A stretch of DNA of 64,000 bases from Arthrinium phaeospermum (Eukaryota > Ascomycota > Sordariomycetes > Amphisphaeriales > Apiosporaceae): positions 3,348,001-3,412,000 of the forward strand of contig QYRS01000002.1 in assembly GCA_006503535.1 (NCBI GenBank). Reading direction: 5' to 3'. Made by a program: the position numbers and the translations under genes. Below, piece by piece: positions 49,390-59,521 of the stretch (positions within the stretch are counted from its first letter, which is position 1; the number at the start of each line of letters is the position of its first letter). The notes below the pieces were generated by a model. It had not been told where the DNA came from and did no database searches. It saw only the letters and a list, made by a program, of their open reading frames with translations.

Positions 49390-52300
49390 CTACCTCAGTA
49401 AACCCACCCTCCCCGTCGAAGACGACCCATCCACGGGACTCATCGGCGGCTCCGACGCAGCCGGACTAAGGGGACCGCCGCCGCCGCCGCCCTTGCTGCT
49501 GCTCGCCGCCTTCTTATGCGACCCGCGCCCGACGATCTTCTCGGTCCAGTTCCACACGGGGCTGCCGGTCCTCTTAATCTCCTTGCCGCCCTTCTTCTTG
49601 CCGTCCTCCTGGGACTTGGATCGCCGGTGGCTGCCACCGTGGTGCCCGTACGTCAAGAAGTCGTTGTCCGTGTCGCTCTCGTCCTGGCTGTCGAGCCAGT
49701 CGCGGTCGCTCCACGTGACCGAGTCCATCCTATCGTAACTCGGGCGGCGGGGCGACGCCGAACTCGCGGACGAGGCACGCCGGGGCCGCCTAGGCGACGG
49801 GTGCCCGAGCGGGGGCAGCTGCGGGGGCCGGTCCGAGACCGAGTGGCTCGTTTTGAGGCTCGGGGGAGAGCTGTCAGACGGCAGATCAGGTACTGCATCT
49901 TCCGCTTCGCTAGCATCCGCCGAGGGCGTCTGGGGGTTTGTTTGCGAAGGCTGGTTAAGGGGCTGGGCGGACCCCTTTCGCGACTTGGGCAGAGGAGCCT
50001 GGCTCAGTCTGAAGTCCCTGTTCTCCGAAGCGCTGGGAACCTGCGCCCGCCGGACTTCAGAGCCCTCTTGGTCTGGCGGCTGATTCAGCGACTTGGCCCG
50101 CTCACTGTTCGCCTCGTCCTCGTCGCTCATCCGTGCGGCGGCGCTGTCGCTGAAGTGAGCGTCCACGAGGTGCTTCACGACCGGCCAGCCATTGGCATTG
50201 GCAAACATGCGCCGTACAAGGATGTTATTGGGCGTCAGGTTCCAACTTGACAAGTACCTTCCGCCAGCTCATCCCTTTGTGGTAAGCGCGGGCTATCTTT
50301 TCTTCGACCGCCATGCTGGAGCTATCGATGACCTTGTCGGGGTCACGCTCCGGGTCCGTGCTGGTCATGTTATCGTAGTCTCTTATGGAAAGACCCGTGT
50401 CCCCGTGGTTGATGTTCGGGTAAGGACTTGACGCGTCGCTGTCGCCAGTGCCGTTTGTCTTCATTGGTGCCACAGGCGGAGCTTGCGTGGCTTGAGAAGA
50501 GGCCTTTCGACGTATCCCGAGTCCAGTGGACCTCTTCTTCAAGGGTGGAGGCGGAATATCAGAAGGGTGATAGATTCGGTCATGGAAATGGTCCTTGGTC
50601 GTGTCGAAGGGTCAATGAGGAACTCGACTGATGGGAGAGCCGGGTTGAGAATGTCGCCAGCAGCCTCGAAGAAAGACGTCCTTGGGGGCGCCGAGGAGCC
50701 GCCACCGGCGCCTTCCTCGCTCAGCTCTTGGCCAGTGGTCACCTGCGATTGACTAGATCTTTTCGAGCTCGCGTCGTCAAGCTTGATCGTCTGGCTTCGC
50801 TTGTATATCTTATCGTGCTTTGACGGCGGAGATGGCGAGCGCGACCGCCCTGGTGGTGTTTGTGGAGACTTGGGAGGTTCAGACGATTTGAAGAAGTTCA
50901 GGAACCCAGACAGGGGGCCGTCGCTCTGGCCGTCAATACGCGGTGACTTTTCAGGCTCCTGGTTCCTGGAATGTTGCCTAGATAGGTTGCCCGTCATGGT
51001 AAAGCTCCGCCTGTCGTCTTCAGCGATAGCGTTGATCGGAGGCTGCGGCACCTCGCGGTATTCTTCGCGGTCTGTGTCAGTCTCCGTCTCCGGTGTCGTG
51101 ACTGTATCAATAGGCGGCAGTTTGGGGGCTGGCTCGTCTTTGGGCGTCCACGGGATTGTTCGTGGGGAGGTCACGTTGGCGCCTGTGAGCTCCGCCCAAC
51201 CGAATCCAACCACTCTCTCCACCAGTCCAGCCTCTCTGCGTGCCTTTTCCACACGCTCCAGGCCTTGCCAGTCCAGGAACAGCAGACAACTTGTACGAAG
51301 CGGCACGATGCCGTCGTTGACAACGTTGGAGTATACCGTCCTGTTTCGGAATTTCTTCAATGCGGCATGGGCCGGCCCCGTAGGTAATATCCGAAGAAGG
51401 GGTTTGGATTCCGGCTGGACTTCACCCATGACTTTCTTGTGGGCGGTTTCGCCCAGGTTGCCCACAATGGCTCCCCAACCACTCCGCAACAAAGTCGGCG
51501 CTTTCCAGGTCAGGCCAAGATCCTGGCCTGTTTTCCCAACGAGTCCAAAATCCAATGCGAACTTGACGTATCGAGGGTTCTCGTTACTCAAACCTAACAT
51601 AGGTGAGGCCAGAGTGATAAAGTTGATAGGACGGATCACATCAAAGAATTGAGGTGAATGTTTTTGTATATATGCAATAGCATAAGTCTGGACAGGTCCA
51701 CCCAAAGAATGGCCGATGAAACTGATACTAGAGATCTGGAAAGCTCGGTGTGGTACTGGGTGTTTGGAATGATGCACCGTGCTGTTCTTGTGGGCAGGCT
51801 CGTCCTGCGCATTGGTCTCGTTTTCGCCTGTGATGGTCGTCATGAAGCTTCCAGCCCTGGATTTCATCGAGGGGAGATAAGGCTGGTCGGGGTAGGTCAT
51901 TGAGAGAACGTAGCGGGCGAGCCTCTTGCCCAAAAACTTGATGCCCCTTTCCGTCCGGGTAGCATTTCCAGAGAAGCCTCGTACAGCAACCTCTTCATCT
52001 TCAAATTCTTCCTCTACCTCTTCCGTCTCTTCGTGGGGCTTCAGCTCCTCGTCGGTCTTCTTCTCGCTTTCCGGCCCTTCGGCCTGGCTCTTTTGTCGCT
52101 TGGCCTCTCTTTCCGCCTTCTGACGTGCCCTCCTTGCCTTGGCGTCAACCTTGGCCTGCCTCACTGTACTGTCGATGCTCTCTTTCATGTAAAGCATGTC
52201 CGCTCCCAAGTTACTATGCAAGCCGTGTGTGAGGACTACAAGATGAACCTTGCGCTTCTTGCCTTTTTTCCCTGGGGCTTTTGGTTGGGTTCCGCAGATC

Positions 52301-53073
52301 CGCTCTCGGGGGCCGGTGGGTTCTTGACGACGCTGACCGTTGCGGCATCCTTTCCGGGATACGGTGGCTTCTCGCGGCTCTCGTCCCACTCTGGCAACTG
52401 CGGCGTGTTCCACAAGCTTGCCGTGTCGTCCACTTTGAGAGTGACCGCTCTGGAGAACACCCCCTTGAGTTGGGCTGGGTGATGGCCGTCCTTGGCACCG
52501 ATGCTTTGCTGGAAGTCGCTCACACGTCCCGGCTGCGGTACCTGTGCCTGGTTTCCCGTCACCGGCGCGCTCCCCAGGTTTAAGCTCTTTTCGTCTCTAG
52601 CCAATATGACCTCATACCCGACCGCGGCGGAGTTGGAGAAGATGACCTGGCTGGCGATCTCCACGACCCAGCTTGCGCTATGTTCTTTTGCTTTTCTCCG
52701 CCCTCTACTCGCTCGTCGCCGAACTGCTGCCTGGACGGGCCCAAGCCGGCGCTTTCCCGGATGTTGTCCGGGACCAGCAGCTGTATGTTCCAGGTGCCGC
52801 CGGCCTTGAGCATGGGCTCGAACTCGGGAACGCCATAGCGCCGCGGGTTTTCAACTTGATGTTGGGGTCGTAGTGAGAGGGCCAGGCCGACACGTTCAGC
52901 GTATAGGGCCCGTGGACAAAGGCGGCGCGGAGGGCGACGTTGGAGGTGTTCCGGATGCGCAGGTGCAAGACCTCGGGGGAGGGCAGGATGCGGTCGTGGC
53001 TCGGAGTGTAGGTGACGGTGTACCGGACAATCTCGCCGATCTTGACGCTGCCGACCTGGTGTAGCAGGAGCAT
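49390..53073 (-). CDS. DUF676 lipase/serine esterase, broken by five small indels
   Basis: A large fungal member of the putative serine esterase family (DUF676, related to yeast Rog1), a likely lipid hydrolase. Reading order on the minus strand starts at ATG 53073 (MLLLHQVGSVKIGEIVRYTV); an ATG at 53187 is possible. Then come EFEPMLKAGGTWNIQLLVP, EIASQVIFSNSAAVGYEVIL, the alpha/beta hydrolase core (HLVVLTHGLHSNLGADMLY, nucleophile motif GHSLGG, a possible acid in NVVNDGIVPLRTS), a Ser/Pro-rich region, then SWRKVLVKLEPDA and NNILVRRMFANANGWPVVKH, and a disordered tail ending at 49390. The blocks lie in different frames: one base appears missing at the T run 52848-52851, near 52673, at the T run 52264-52269 and at the A run 50586-50588, and two near 50228-50233. 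Each break falls inside a conserved stretch without splice signals, so these are indels, not introns. Confidence 0.83.
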
Positions 53074-54375
53074 GTTGGCGGAGCGGTGGTCGGAGATGGT
53101 GTTCTTGTCGGCGACAGACGGCTGCCGGTCTTGGTAGACGGAGCGCTCACGCGAGCTAGATGCGACTATCCGATAGAAATCTCCCATGGACTGGGTGCAG
53201 TTGAAGAGGGAGCGATGACGGTTTCGGCGTCGGTGTCGAACGGGCGTAGTGGTCAGCAGGCCATGTTGAAAAATAGTCTGTGACGGTTATATGGTTGATA
53301 GCTAAGTAAGTGGGTAATAAATAGGAGTATGTGTAAGTAGGACCGATCATTTGGTGACTGGCGTGCAACGGTTGACGTGGATGGGAGGTTCTTGTACTCT
53401 AGGTAAGGGAGTCGAGCTGCCGTCGAGCAAAGTTACAGTACTTCGTCCCGTCGGGATGCGCCTATCCGCAAGGTCCGGATACGATCACGAGACGCTGGAG
53501 GATCAAATACACCAACGGAGACGGACGACGGTGGTACTTTTTGGAGGTTGTGGTATGTGATGCACGATAGTTCCAGGGCCCTTCCCCCCAAATCTAATCT
53601 CAATAGAGCGGGACTGGACAGCAGCCCACTCTTTATTGTCAGCCCGAGACAACAGACTGCAGAGAGGCAAGTGAGCCCCCGTACGTCATCCCATCTTCCA
53701 AACCGCTACAAGTACCAACCGTGACCAGTACTTGGGTACCTTCACACTAGAATTCCATGTCCAAAATCCCGATGCAACGGCCATGGCACACCCTTAAAAA
53801 GCTTACCCATGTAGATCATTGACCTTGGCTACAATGATGATTTGTATCCAGTACACAGACATAACATATGTGTGAAGCAGATTTAATTACATCTCCCAAG
53901 CATGTCACCAAGCGGCACATCACATCTAACCTACAGCTTTGAAGAATTCAAAAGAAAAAAAAAGGGTGTCATACTTATGGCATCTCATATAGTGAAACTC
54001 GTCTCCCATATGCGAAACGTTTACGATATACGGACAGCATAGCAGGATCAACTAAATTGAGCCACGTCCCTGCCCAGCGCCTCTGCGACAACAAACGCCA
54101 TTCCTAAATCAACTCATCCAATGTGTAAACAGAACATGCGAAAGTCATTGCGCCCAACTAACTAGCTCATCTTACAACGACCCTGAGGTCCCATGCAATA
54201 TCCGTGTAGATCGCCCATAAAAGTATAGAAAAGCGAAAAAGAAAATATGGAGGGGCCGTAATTCGTAATGCATACCCGAAGAAATCATGGATCATTGTCT
54301 CGTTGCGCATGCGAAGGCCTCGCTCGAGCTCTACACGAGGAGAGCGCATCTGCCAATCCAGCGTCAAACATCACT
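53074..54375. other. Intergenic region between the lipase and RBR genes
   Basis: About 1.3 kb with no supported frame. It should contain the lipase promoter (right of 53073) and the 3' UTR of the RBR gene (left of 54376). An A run near 53950-53962 is the only simple feature. Confidence 0.5.
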
Positions 54376-55212
54376 TCATCCGACACTCACAGTATCGGGT
54401 CCTGGACCCTCGGTAGGCTGCACGTATACCCGCCACTCGTCTACCCGGCTTGCACCCCTCCCCAGACCGGTAAGTCCCGCCAGGGCAGAATCAGGCCTCC
54501 TCGGGTTCATGTCCGGACGCCTCATTCCCCCTGGAAGGCCGTACGCAGCTGCCTCTGACTCATGATCGCGCTGTCGAGCATAGCGCGGTTTCATCCGCTC
54601 TGAAAGCCGCATACTCTGACTCTGCGAACTGCTAAACATATCATCCTCCAGTGTATGCCGCCGCGTCAAGGGTGCCGTATGAGGAATGGAAGGCGGCGGT
54701 GGAGGGCCCATGTTTCTCGGAGGGTGCGGCGGCGGAGGCGGCGGCGACATCGGCTAGAAAAGGTTCGATGATGAGTCGAGCTACTGCCGGGTCGTAATTC
54801 AGAAAACCGGTCAGCAAGTCGACGGTCCATCGTATCTGCGTACATCCCGCGTGCTCTAGTAACTCCGGATAGGTAGTCGCCGTGTTGCTTCTTTCAAATG
54901 GCACAGGATGCATTGGCAAAGGTGCAGGAGGTGCCAATTGGGATGTGCGATTCGTCGGTAGTCGTCATTCATATGATGGCCTGCTGAATTGCCGATACCA
55001 ATGATGTCGCCATAACCCCCGTTGTAGTCGTCGTCGTGCTCTTCGTACGGATCGCTGCGCCGTTCTGGTCTGTGACGCCGCGGGCGATGCCCCTCGTGCT
55101 CCCGTGGCCGCCTTGAGCGTCGGCTATGACTCGACGAATGCCCTGATCGAACATCGCGGGTCGCGACAACTGCTCTTTCCACTCTTTCCACAGCCCGGTC
55201 CTGGTTGTCGTT

Positions 55213-55246
<34 letters not shown>

Positions 55247-57171
55247 GCCACGCGAGCACGAGGCGGCCGGTTGTGGCCCGATCGATCTGGTCATTCCTGT
55301 CATAGTTGAACCAGGGACACTCGCAAGTTTTCCAAGGGGCTCCACATATCATACAAAACTCCGATTTGCAGCGGCTAAATTGTGTTAGGAGAGGTGAACT
55401 TCGAAGAGATGCGCTATCAACGTACCACGTCATGTGATTGCAACCCTCTTCCAGCTCAACCAAGAAGTTGCAGTTGTAGCATCGTTGCCAACCTCTTTCT
55501 TTCGCTTGCCGGAGGATTGCTTGGGTAGCTTCGTCGTTGGGACAATCTTGAGACTTATGCCATTTCCCTTGACAAACACAGCACACTTCGGTCTTGCAGT
55601 TGCCACACCTGGCCTTTCTGCGGCCGTCTTTCAGTTTCTCGATACGGTTCGGCTTGATCCATTCTGCGCAAGCCGGCCGTGGGCAGTATATACGGTTATG
55701 TGTAGAGTACTCGGCGAACTTCTGGTTCCATAGTCTTTTGAAGTGGTTGTCGAACAGGCGATCGACGTGTTTGAGCGATATGTGATCATCAGTGCAGCAT
55801 TTGGGCGGCATTTGCTGCGGATCTTTCGTAGAAAGCCGAAATTTGCGTTTGAGGCAGAATGGCACATGCGATGACCACACACCAACTTGGCTGTTTTCCG
55901 CGAAGGGAGGTCGTCGTCAAGACACGCGACGCATTCAACACTGATCATGGGTCAATTGCACTGTTCATGGTGAAGGAGTGTAGAGAGAAGATACAGCTTG
56001 GTGGTTTGCTTCCCCGGTGTGATGCGGCTGAGGAGCCAAAGAAGCTGCCAAGTATAGTAGAATTTGAGCGTCTGGATGAGGCATGACTCTGAGAGGAGTA
56101 CGTAGTTTGAGACCTCAGCGATCGCCTGGGTGAGTAGTAGACTGGGCCTGATTCGTATACCTTCTTCATCGCACTTATATGTATCATTGTCAGCTCTTGC
56201 TAAGAGAAAGGAAACATTGACAGGTGCAAATACCGTTTGGCAGAGGAAGCTGGCCTTATTTCGCCATGACGGTCTCGATGCCGATGATGGCGCTGAGAGA
56301 CAGCCTTCGAGGGTGAGTGATGCTTATGGCGTCGTTTCTGAAGGACCTTTCCACCATGAGCTGATTCGGCAACCCGCGGTCTCGCATCGCTCGCGTCGCT
56401 CGCGTCGCTCGAAGCGCTGTCGACTTCGTGAATGACCGGCTCCTTGGCCTTGCGCCCCCTTTCATGCCCATGGCCATGTCGTCGGCTGCTTGAAGCTTTT
56501 GGGTCTGGTTTAACTTGAATGGCTTGCTTCTCACGCCGGCGACGCCTGGCCTTCTCCTCCGCAGTCTCGGGCGCGGGCGAGTCTTCTTCTGAACTATCAC
56601 TTGAAGAATCTTCTTCACTCTCAGACGAGCTGCTTGAAGCGCTTTTCGACTCGGACGCTGACCGCTCCTCATGGCCGATCTCGGCGTAGCAATGCCGGAA
56701 TCGACAGACTCGCTTCCAGATGCGCTTTTGGAGGCGCTTTCACTCTCCGAGCTTGATACCGACAACGACCTGGACCTTGTTTTCGTACTCGACTCCTCCT
56801 CCTCCGAGCTTGTCCCAGACGTTGATGCAGACCTCGACCGCACACGTGAACTCTGCCCGACGAGGGTCACTCTGTCTGTGAGCCATTGGTTCCTTGCCAT
56901 CTCGGCGAGACGCAGCAGCGGGCTCACGGCGTTGGCCCCGAAGGCAGGGACTCGCGGTGCGCATTTTCTCAGGAGCTCTGCGTGAACTCAGGACAGCTTG
57001 GTCAAAGTGGTATCTGTCGGCGGTCTGTATATCGTCGCGAAACCGCGGTGGTGGATAAGGCAGCGAATAGTCAATAGGCTCCTGGTGTCCCGCCCAGGTG
57101 TCCAATCCAGCCAACGAATGGTGCTGACGCTGGTGCCGCTGGTTGGTGGCTACATGCTGCATGTATGCCAT
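54376..57171 (-). CDS. RBR-type E3 ubiquitin ligase (RING-IBR-RING), with several frame breaks
   Basis: RBR ligases pass ubiquitin from an E2 through a RING2 cysteine to the substrate. From the minus-strand ATG at 57171: a His/Gln-rich start, PPPRFRDDIQTADRYHFDQA, an Arg/Ser- and acid-rich segment, then RING1 (CVACLDDD, KLVCGHRMCHSC, MPPKCC), IBR (YCPRPACAEWIKP, ARCGNCKTEVCCVCQGKWH) and RING2 (WQRCYNCNFLVELEEGCNHMT joined to CRCKSEFCMICGAPWKTCEC over a 51-bp intron at 55375-55425). The cysteine in EEGCNHM is the expected catalytic residue. The C-terminus has IIGIGNSAGHHMND and ALAGLTGLGRGASRVDEWRV, blocks I associate with fungal members of this family. Frame changes occur near 56980-56995, 56682-56690, 55856 (one T missing before a RING1 cysteine), 55260-55295, 54940-54955 and 54741-54760; some could be unrecognised introns. 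A likely intron with acceptor TTTCTCTTAG lies near 56200-56235. Domain identity is firm; N-terminal limits are not. Confidence 0.78.
55212..55245. repeat. GTGGTC hexamer repeat within the RBR gene
   Basis: About five tandem hexamers lie downstream of the RING2 coding region. On the coding strand they read as poly-Thr in one frame and as His-Asp repeats in another. The His-Asp frame continues into the conserved C-terminal part, so it is probably the true one. Confidence 0.8.
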
Positions 57172-59521
57172 TCGCCAGAAGGTGGCATGTGCCCGCCCCG
57201 ACAAGGAAGGATTCGCAGAGGACCACTCGAGAAGGTCGCAGCGCACCGGCAACCAAGGCGCAGGACGATGCAAAAGCCGATGGAAATGCGAGCGGAGTCG
57301 ACAGCTGTAGAGTCTGAGTGGCCAGCGAATCTGCCACCATGCGATGCGGTTCAGCTCTGATTGGAGTGAAGCTGGCCCGGTGCAGAGCTGGAGCCGTTGG
57401 GCAGGGAAGGCAAGACAAGACGACGACAGCCGAGGGAAAACGCACACAACTGTTGATTTTTTGGGGGGGATTTCAATTGACTTCTTGTATTTTCATAAGG
57501 CCAAACTCGCAACGAATGCTGATTAGGTCCCGTAGGGCCGTAGGCGGAGAATATTTGTTCGCAAAGGAGGGGTAAAGTACCTCCGTAGGTGTACATATGG
57601 TACCTAGGGATTGGTGAGCTTCTATGCAAGCCCTATTCATGAGTTATGAGTTACCTAGAAGCGTTACTAACAGAGTCGGACCCAAGCTACTAAATACTTG
57701 TCAATCCAATTCTGGCCTCTGGTTCGCTGCATGGGACCACCAAAAAGCTCCTCTGCCTCGTCGTTCCACCACAACCAGACTGGATCCGTTACCAACGAAG
57801 TCGCCGAGATGTTTCGAACCTTGGTGCATCACAGACAAAATGCACGCAAAAGTAGCATGATCAGCTCGTGTTACACGTAGGCAATGGTCCAGCTTCTTCC
57901 TAGAGCAAGTGACCCGTGTAGGCAGAAAAGGAGGTGGTTGGAAGTTGCACCTTTTTTTTCGACGGACCAGCCAGCCCCCATTACGAGCCCGACAGAAGAC
58001 GACATGACACCTCTAGCAAGTGACCCGTGTAGGCAGAAAAGGAGGTGGTTGGAAGTTGCACCTTTTTTTCGACGGACCAGCCAGCCCAGCCCCATTACGA
58101 GCCCGACAGAAGACGACATGACACCTCTAGATCGATCTACTCATAACGCACATGTATCAGACCCAACCCACATTTGATACCTCACATCTCACCATGTACT
58201 AAGCTGCAATTGCCTGCAATGAGCCGTGTTGGCTTCAATGGTGCAGAAGTCCAGGAGAAGTATGTTGCTGGGACTGTGCCTGGTTCTGCTGGTTGATTAC
58301 GTCAGTTGCAAAGTGTCGAATGGCATCCGTATCGGTAAGGATATCGGTACAGAGACAGGTATTCACCAAGCCATGCCATACCAGGCTATCCTCACTATTG
58401 ACTCTCCATCGTGATACTCGTGGCTCCAGTAAGCTCTCATACGCCTGTCCTGTGGCTCAAATCGCCCTATGACAGCAGCAAGCAGCACGTCGTAAGTTAG
58501 TGCTTCCTAGGATCTACCATTAGCATTAGCGGCCTGACAAGGCGGCATTGTCGACTTGGCAGATGGGCATCATCGGCAGCCGTCCAACCTCTGGTATCTG
58601 GAGCCTTGCGGTGTTCAATCCCATTTTCACGGCTCCTTCCATCATCGTTTCTCTCCACATCTCATGGCAGAGCCCAAAGCCTCACTCCAGCTCCTTCTTC
58701 CCAAGCCCAAGTATACCCGACAGAGTGTCTTCATCGAACGCCGGCATCCCCAGCTTCCCCGTATCTTTTCATCTCTGTTCCCTGCCGGGCAGAATAGTTG
58801 TCTACACACATGCATTCAGCAATGCAGGTGCCCTCCTCCTATCATATATTCTCTCGTCACTCGTATTCTTGCTTCAAATCACGAACGAGCCCAAAAGGTA
58901 AAACCACCCGATTACTGGCCGATTTGCTAATTTACCGCACTGTATCAAACCGCACAGTTGCGAAGGCCTCGCGAACAAGGCATGATGCATTCGAAGGCCT
59001 GGTGGCTGGGCAATAGCCTAACCAGGCAGTAGCGACTTGTGACCATATTGGATTTCGTATTGAGCCCATAGGGAAAGTTGATGCACACTTTATGGGCTAC
59101 ACAACACCGAAAAACTATCCCTGGTAATGGTCTTGCTCATTTTGCTCTTCATACCGAATCTTTTGTGACTACAAGTTCAGCTAGGCGTGTATTCTCACCG
59201 TCTGACTCAAGCTAGCCATATTACATAATCGCCCCTAGCAAGAATGATTCATTTTGAATCATGCCTCTCAAATCAAGTAGCCACTGCAGCAATCAATAAA
59301 TGTGCCATATTTGGAAGGGACAATGGTATTGAAGTTTGAGATGAGATAGACAAAATGCATTGAGTCACAAGTAGCATCCCTCGACTCCTCCAGGTCTCAT
59401 GCGTGAAATACGTATTCATCACAACTTATTGGCCAACCGACCGATCTGAATAGTACACTTCAGTCCAAGATTGTATACTCAGGTCGAATTCGGTAAAAAT
59501 AACGAACTGTAAGCCGTCAAG
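57172..59521. other. Divergent intergenic region between the RBR and ABC-F genes
   Basis: About 2.3 kb lie between divergent genes, with no supported frame. The right part of the minus-strand frame that covers the RBR start extends to 57447 but contains no likely start further upstream. The main structure is an imperfect tandem duplication at 57904-58128. Confidence 0.5.
57904..58128. repeat. Imperfect tandem duplication, about 111 bp unit
   Basis: Two adjacent copies, 57904-58014 and 58015-58128, are nearly identical. They differ in the length of a T run (8 versus 7) and in an AGCCC-rich stretch where the second copy has four extra bases. The short open frames on both strands come from the repeat and show no coding support. 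The close identity suggests a recent duplication. Confidence 0.92.

Noticed and set aside
49516..50250. A 244-codon plus-strand frame opposite the lipase tail
   Set aside because: Arg/Val/Leu-rich reading of the antisense of a Ser/Pro-rich disordered region; the minus strand has the coherent protein.
50783..51652. A 289-codon plus-strand frame opposite the lipase core
   Set aside because: Antisense of the DUF676 coding frame, which carries the catalytic GHSLGG.
57871..58177. Repeated short peptides on both strands
   Set aside because: They are produced by the 111-bp tandem duplication and have no other coding support.
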